From Schistosoma haematobium (taxonomy: Eukaryota; Platyhelminthes; Trematoda; Strigeidida; Schistosomatidae): a stretch of DNA of 64,000 nt. Shown here piece by piece: positions 61,402 through 64,000 of the stretch (its first letter is position 1; the number at the start of each line of letters is the position of its first letter). The position numbers were made by a program, and so were the translations under genes. The stretch is from NCBI RefSeq assembly GCF_000699445.3, contig NC_067200.1:5038950-5102949 (forward strand), written 5' to 3'. The notes under the pieces were generated by a model. That model worked only from the letters and a program-made list of their open reading frames with translations, did no database searches and was not told where the DNA came from.

Positions 61402-63689
61402 GTTACTCTCCTCTATAATTATGATTAAAATGTACTTCGTCGACAAGTACTGATAATTTATAACAACTTCAAGACATAACTAACCAATTAAAACGAATTT
61501 AAAACTAGCCATTTCATTGGACGAAACGGAATGAAAAATATTGGAATTTGGGATGAAAAAACTTTAAAATGAGGTGGATAAAATTTTTTTAAATAATACA
61601 AAAATTGCCGGTCGCTTAATGAAAATCTTATTTATTCTATTAATCCTATGATCAACACTCACGTGCACTATCTTATTGTTTTATTGATAAGCACTGATAA
61701 CTTACTAACTCAATTGATACTAATAACTGGTCATCTATAATAATTACTAGCTACGAGGTTTCAAGGGCAAGCTTTAATAGCATTTGCATGCTTCAACGCA
61801 ACAAACTTGTGAAATTATCAAGCTCCAGCAAATATGACCTGTAATCAACGTAATTATACACTAACTAGCAACGTAAGGAAGGATTGAATGGTTATCTGGA
61901 TCTAATTCTTCATATTCTTCCTTCAATCGACGTTTGAATTCGTTTTAAACTATGCACTATCTTGTAATATCTTTTGCTCCCACCACTGCCTACCTAATTT
62001 TTAGTTTTTGAGTTCCATTGCCAAACAACGAAGACGATACATCCCAGAAACTTACGGTGAGTTTAGTCTATAAATTTTCTTCAATCATAATATCATTTCA
62101 CATGGTTCATACAATGACAGCCACATAATTATCTGGCCTCACTCATTTGTTCTGACTTGAGCGAGTGACCAAAAAGTCAACAGCACCAATCACTCTGGAA
62201 TTAGTTGAGATACTGCGTGTTTAATCTTTATGCTTTTGGGTTAATACTACTCGCCACAACTGGCCAAGTCAAATCTATTGAATGATCTAAATTCCGAGAA
62301 TAATCTGGGCGAGTTTACCTATTTTACTGAATGACTTACAGTTTTTGTACTTAACATGTATGTATTTTCATCTAGACTAGCCGTATTTATATTTCATACG
62401 AACCACTTCCAAAACGTTTTTGGTATAAAATATATTTAATAGCTTTATACTGCAACATACTACCATGAAAAAGTGCGTTGTTTGCAGACGAATCATCTTA
62501 GGTATAAAAATTATTTAACATTTCTTAGTTCCAGTTACCTTTGTCACGCATTTATAAATGTCACTAAGCTAACTACAGTAACTTCGCAGGAAACGTCTAT
62601 TTTATAACTCATCACATTCCTATTCGTAGTTCCACAAGTTGTCTCAACTGTTGAAATATTTTTTAATTATCATATACTACACCAACCTACACGTTAACCT
62701 AGCTCATAAATGCATTGTATTACATTATCTATGCCATTGAAATTTAACAACCATTTGAATTGCCCTTAATATTTTTCACTGAACACTTCATAGTCGTTAA
62801 TGCTAATATGTATTTATGTTTGTGAATTGGTCCATCATATAGGTTTCCCACAAACACGAATATAGTTAAGATAATAAAGTCACCAAAGTTAGGTACTCTC
62901 ATACTGCACTTGTATAATAACTAAACTACCACGTAATTGTTAGCCACGAAAGTGTCCAGAACAAAAACAGCTGATCTTACTATTAAAATTAACACCATGT
63001 AGACGAATATTTTTGAATCGAAATTTACAATATAATTAAGCAGATCGGACTTCTCGACGCTACAGATTTCTTCTATTTCAGAAGCACCTAAAAAACAATA
63101 CCTATTTTCAACTGGATCATCCTCAACCAAAGCTATAACTAGTTAAAATGATGGTTTCATGATTGATTATTTTTTCATATTTCTAAACACAAAATACCTG
63201 AACTACCTATAAGTTACTGACCAACGGCTATTAACACGCATTTTACGGTGACTTATTAAAACATATCTACAAGGAATCATTCTCAATTATTATGATCCCA
63301 CTTTGTTTAGCTCGAATAATCTCCACCTAAATTTCCATTTTACGTGCGCTAAGAATTAAACCAACATTTTGACATTGTAACGTGTATTTCCCAACCAAGG
63401 CCACCTACTTTCTGATTTATCTTTCACCTTATTAATACCCGAAGGATTCTTATCATTCTTTGTAACTTCTGGAGCGCGAAAATCCCACTCAATTCGGTAT
63501 CAAACTAATCTCACGTTGATTCTGGTAGGATTGTGGTGTAGTGGCACTGTGCCCTAACAAAACAATCCTAAAAGCTCAACACTGGGCAACTGGGAAAATA
63601 GATGTTCAACCTTCGACTTATAGAAAACCCCAACAATGGAGAAGGTTGGAAGAATACGTTCAATTAATTGAAAATCATTGGATGATATG
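61402..63689. other. Unannotated AT-rich stretch
   Basis: A possible short minus-strand exon near 63026-63090 (GASEIEEICSVEKSDLLNYI between TTTTTTAG and GTAAAT) is too weak to call. Nothing else was recognised. Confidence 0.35.
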
Positions 63690-63960
63690 GCTCGGCATTG
63701 AAGGAGTGGTCACACTTATGTAACATCACATTTATTCACGTTAAATATATTGTTCTATCTCCGGCATAAATGTGTTCTTCACCATATATCAATGATTGTT
63801 ACATTACGATAAGTCGTTGTAGGAATGATGTGACTTCCACATAAGATGTTATAGATTAGACTGTTACAACATGACAAATCTACAATTTTAGGATTAGGTC
63901 TATTTTTAGAGCAGTGCTAATAACGAAGTAAATCATGATTCTATAGACGCAACACACAAG
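63690..63960 (+). repeat. Dispersed repeat R3, copy 2
   Basis: Direct copy of 57630-57960, beginning GGCTCGGCATTGAAGGAGTG. Upstream sequence (63540-63690) does not match the first copy, so the repeat's 5' boundary is near 63690. Confidence 0.75.
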
Positions 63961-64000
63961 TAAGGAAATGCATTTCGGTCAATCTTGGAAAAGTCGCTTT

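Noticed and set aside
63026..63090. Possible minus-strand exon GASEIEEICSVEKSDLLNYI with acceptor and donor
   Set aside because: About 63 nt with ordinary signals in AT-rich DNA and no partner exon; chance is likely.
63420..63520. Minus-strand frame YRIEWDFRAPEVTKNDKNPS
   Set aside because: Short, with a stop immediately upstream and no recognisable family.
1..64000. CRISPR arrays, rRNA genes, bacterial operons
   Set aside because: No regularly spaced short repeats, rRNA-like sequence or prokaryotic gene organisation was seen; the window is eukaryotic.

Overview
The window is AT-rich, repeat-dense, intron-containing eukaryotic DNA, almost certainly from a blood fluke (Schistosoma or a close relative). 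Signs of this are a tRNA-derived SINE carrying a hammerhead ribozyme (the Sm-alpha type), RTE-clade LINEs that end in TAAG repeats (SR2-like), CR1/Jockey-like LINEs, Penelope-like elements with GIY-YIG endonucleases, and a spliced gene resembling the schistosome egg protein CP391S family. All calls come from reading the sequence; no database search was possible.

Layout. 1-4.3 kb: SINE copies and an unclassified dispersed repeat. 4.29-7.49 kb: a nearly intact RTE LINE on the minus strand, broken by one frameshift in a seven-base A run. 7.86-9.94 kb: an RTE 3' relic abutting a Penelope-like element with 339-bp inverted repeats. 11.14-11.71 kb: two opposed MITEs, one with a 9-bp target duplication. 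12.1-12.5 kb: the first coding exon of a secreted or membrane SUEL-type (galactose-binding) lectin gene, minus strand. 14.4-20.4 kb: first copy of a segmental duplication, into which a 2.29-kb Penelope-like element has inserted. 20.8-22.6 kb: two copies of another repeat, one split by a 371-bp solo LTR. 22.6-24.15 kb: a dead CR1/Jockey-like LINE.

26.26-33.22 kb holds the best host gene, a nine-exon minus-strand gene for a 398-residue predicted type I membrane protein (signal peptide, nidogen/PLXDC-like region, PSI domain, C-terminal membrane helix). All splice phases agree. Two neighbouring exons look like a tandem duplication. 35.9-36.6 kb: a second LINE family. 36.6-47.5 kb: interspersed local duplications containing RTE 3' ends. 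48.7-57.4 kb: second copy of the segmental duplication, this time interrupted by a nearly full-length CR1/Jockey-like LINE and retaining more of a BTB-BACK-Kelch (KLHL-like) pseudogene. 60.0-61.4 kb: a decayed Mutator-like transposase with FAR1-type and RING-like zinc fingers and two very short introns. 57.6 and 63.7 kb: copies of one more repeat.

Only two regions look like functional host coding sequence (SUEL exon, CP391S-like gene). The rest is mobile elements, their relics, and diverged intergenic or intronic DNA.
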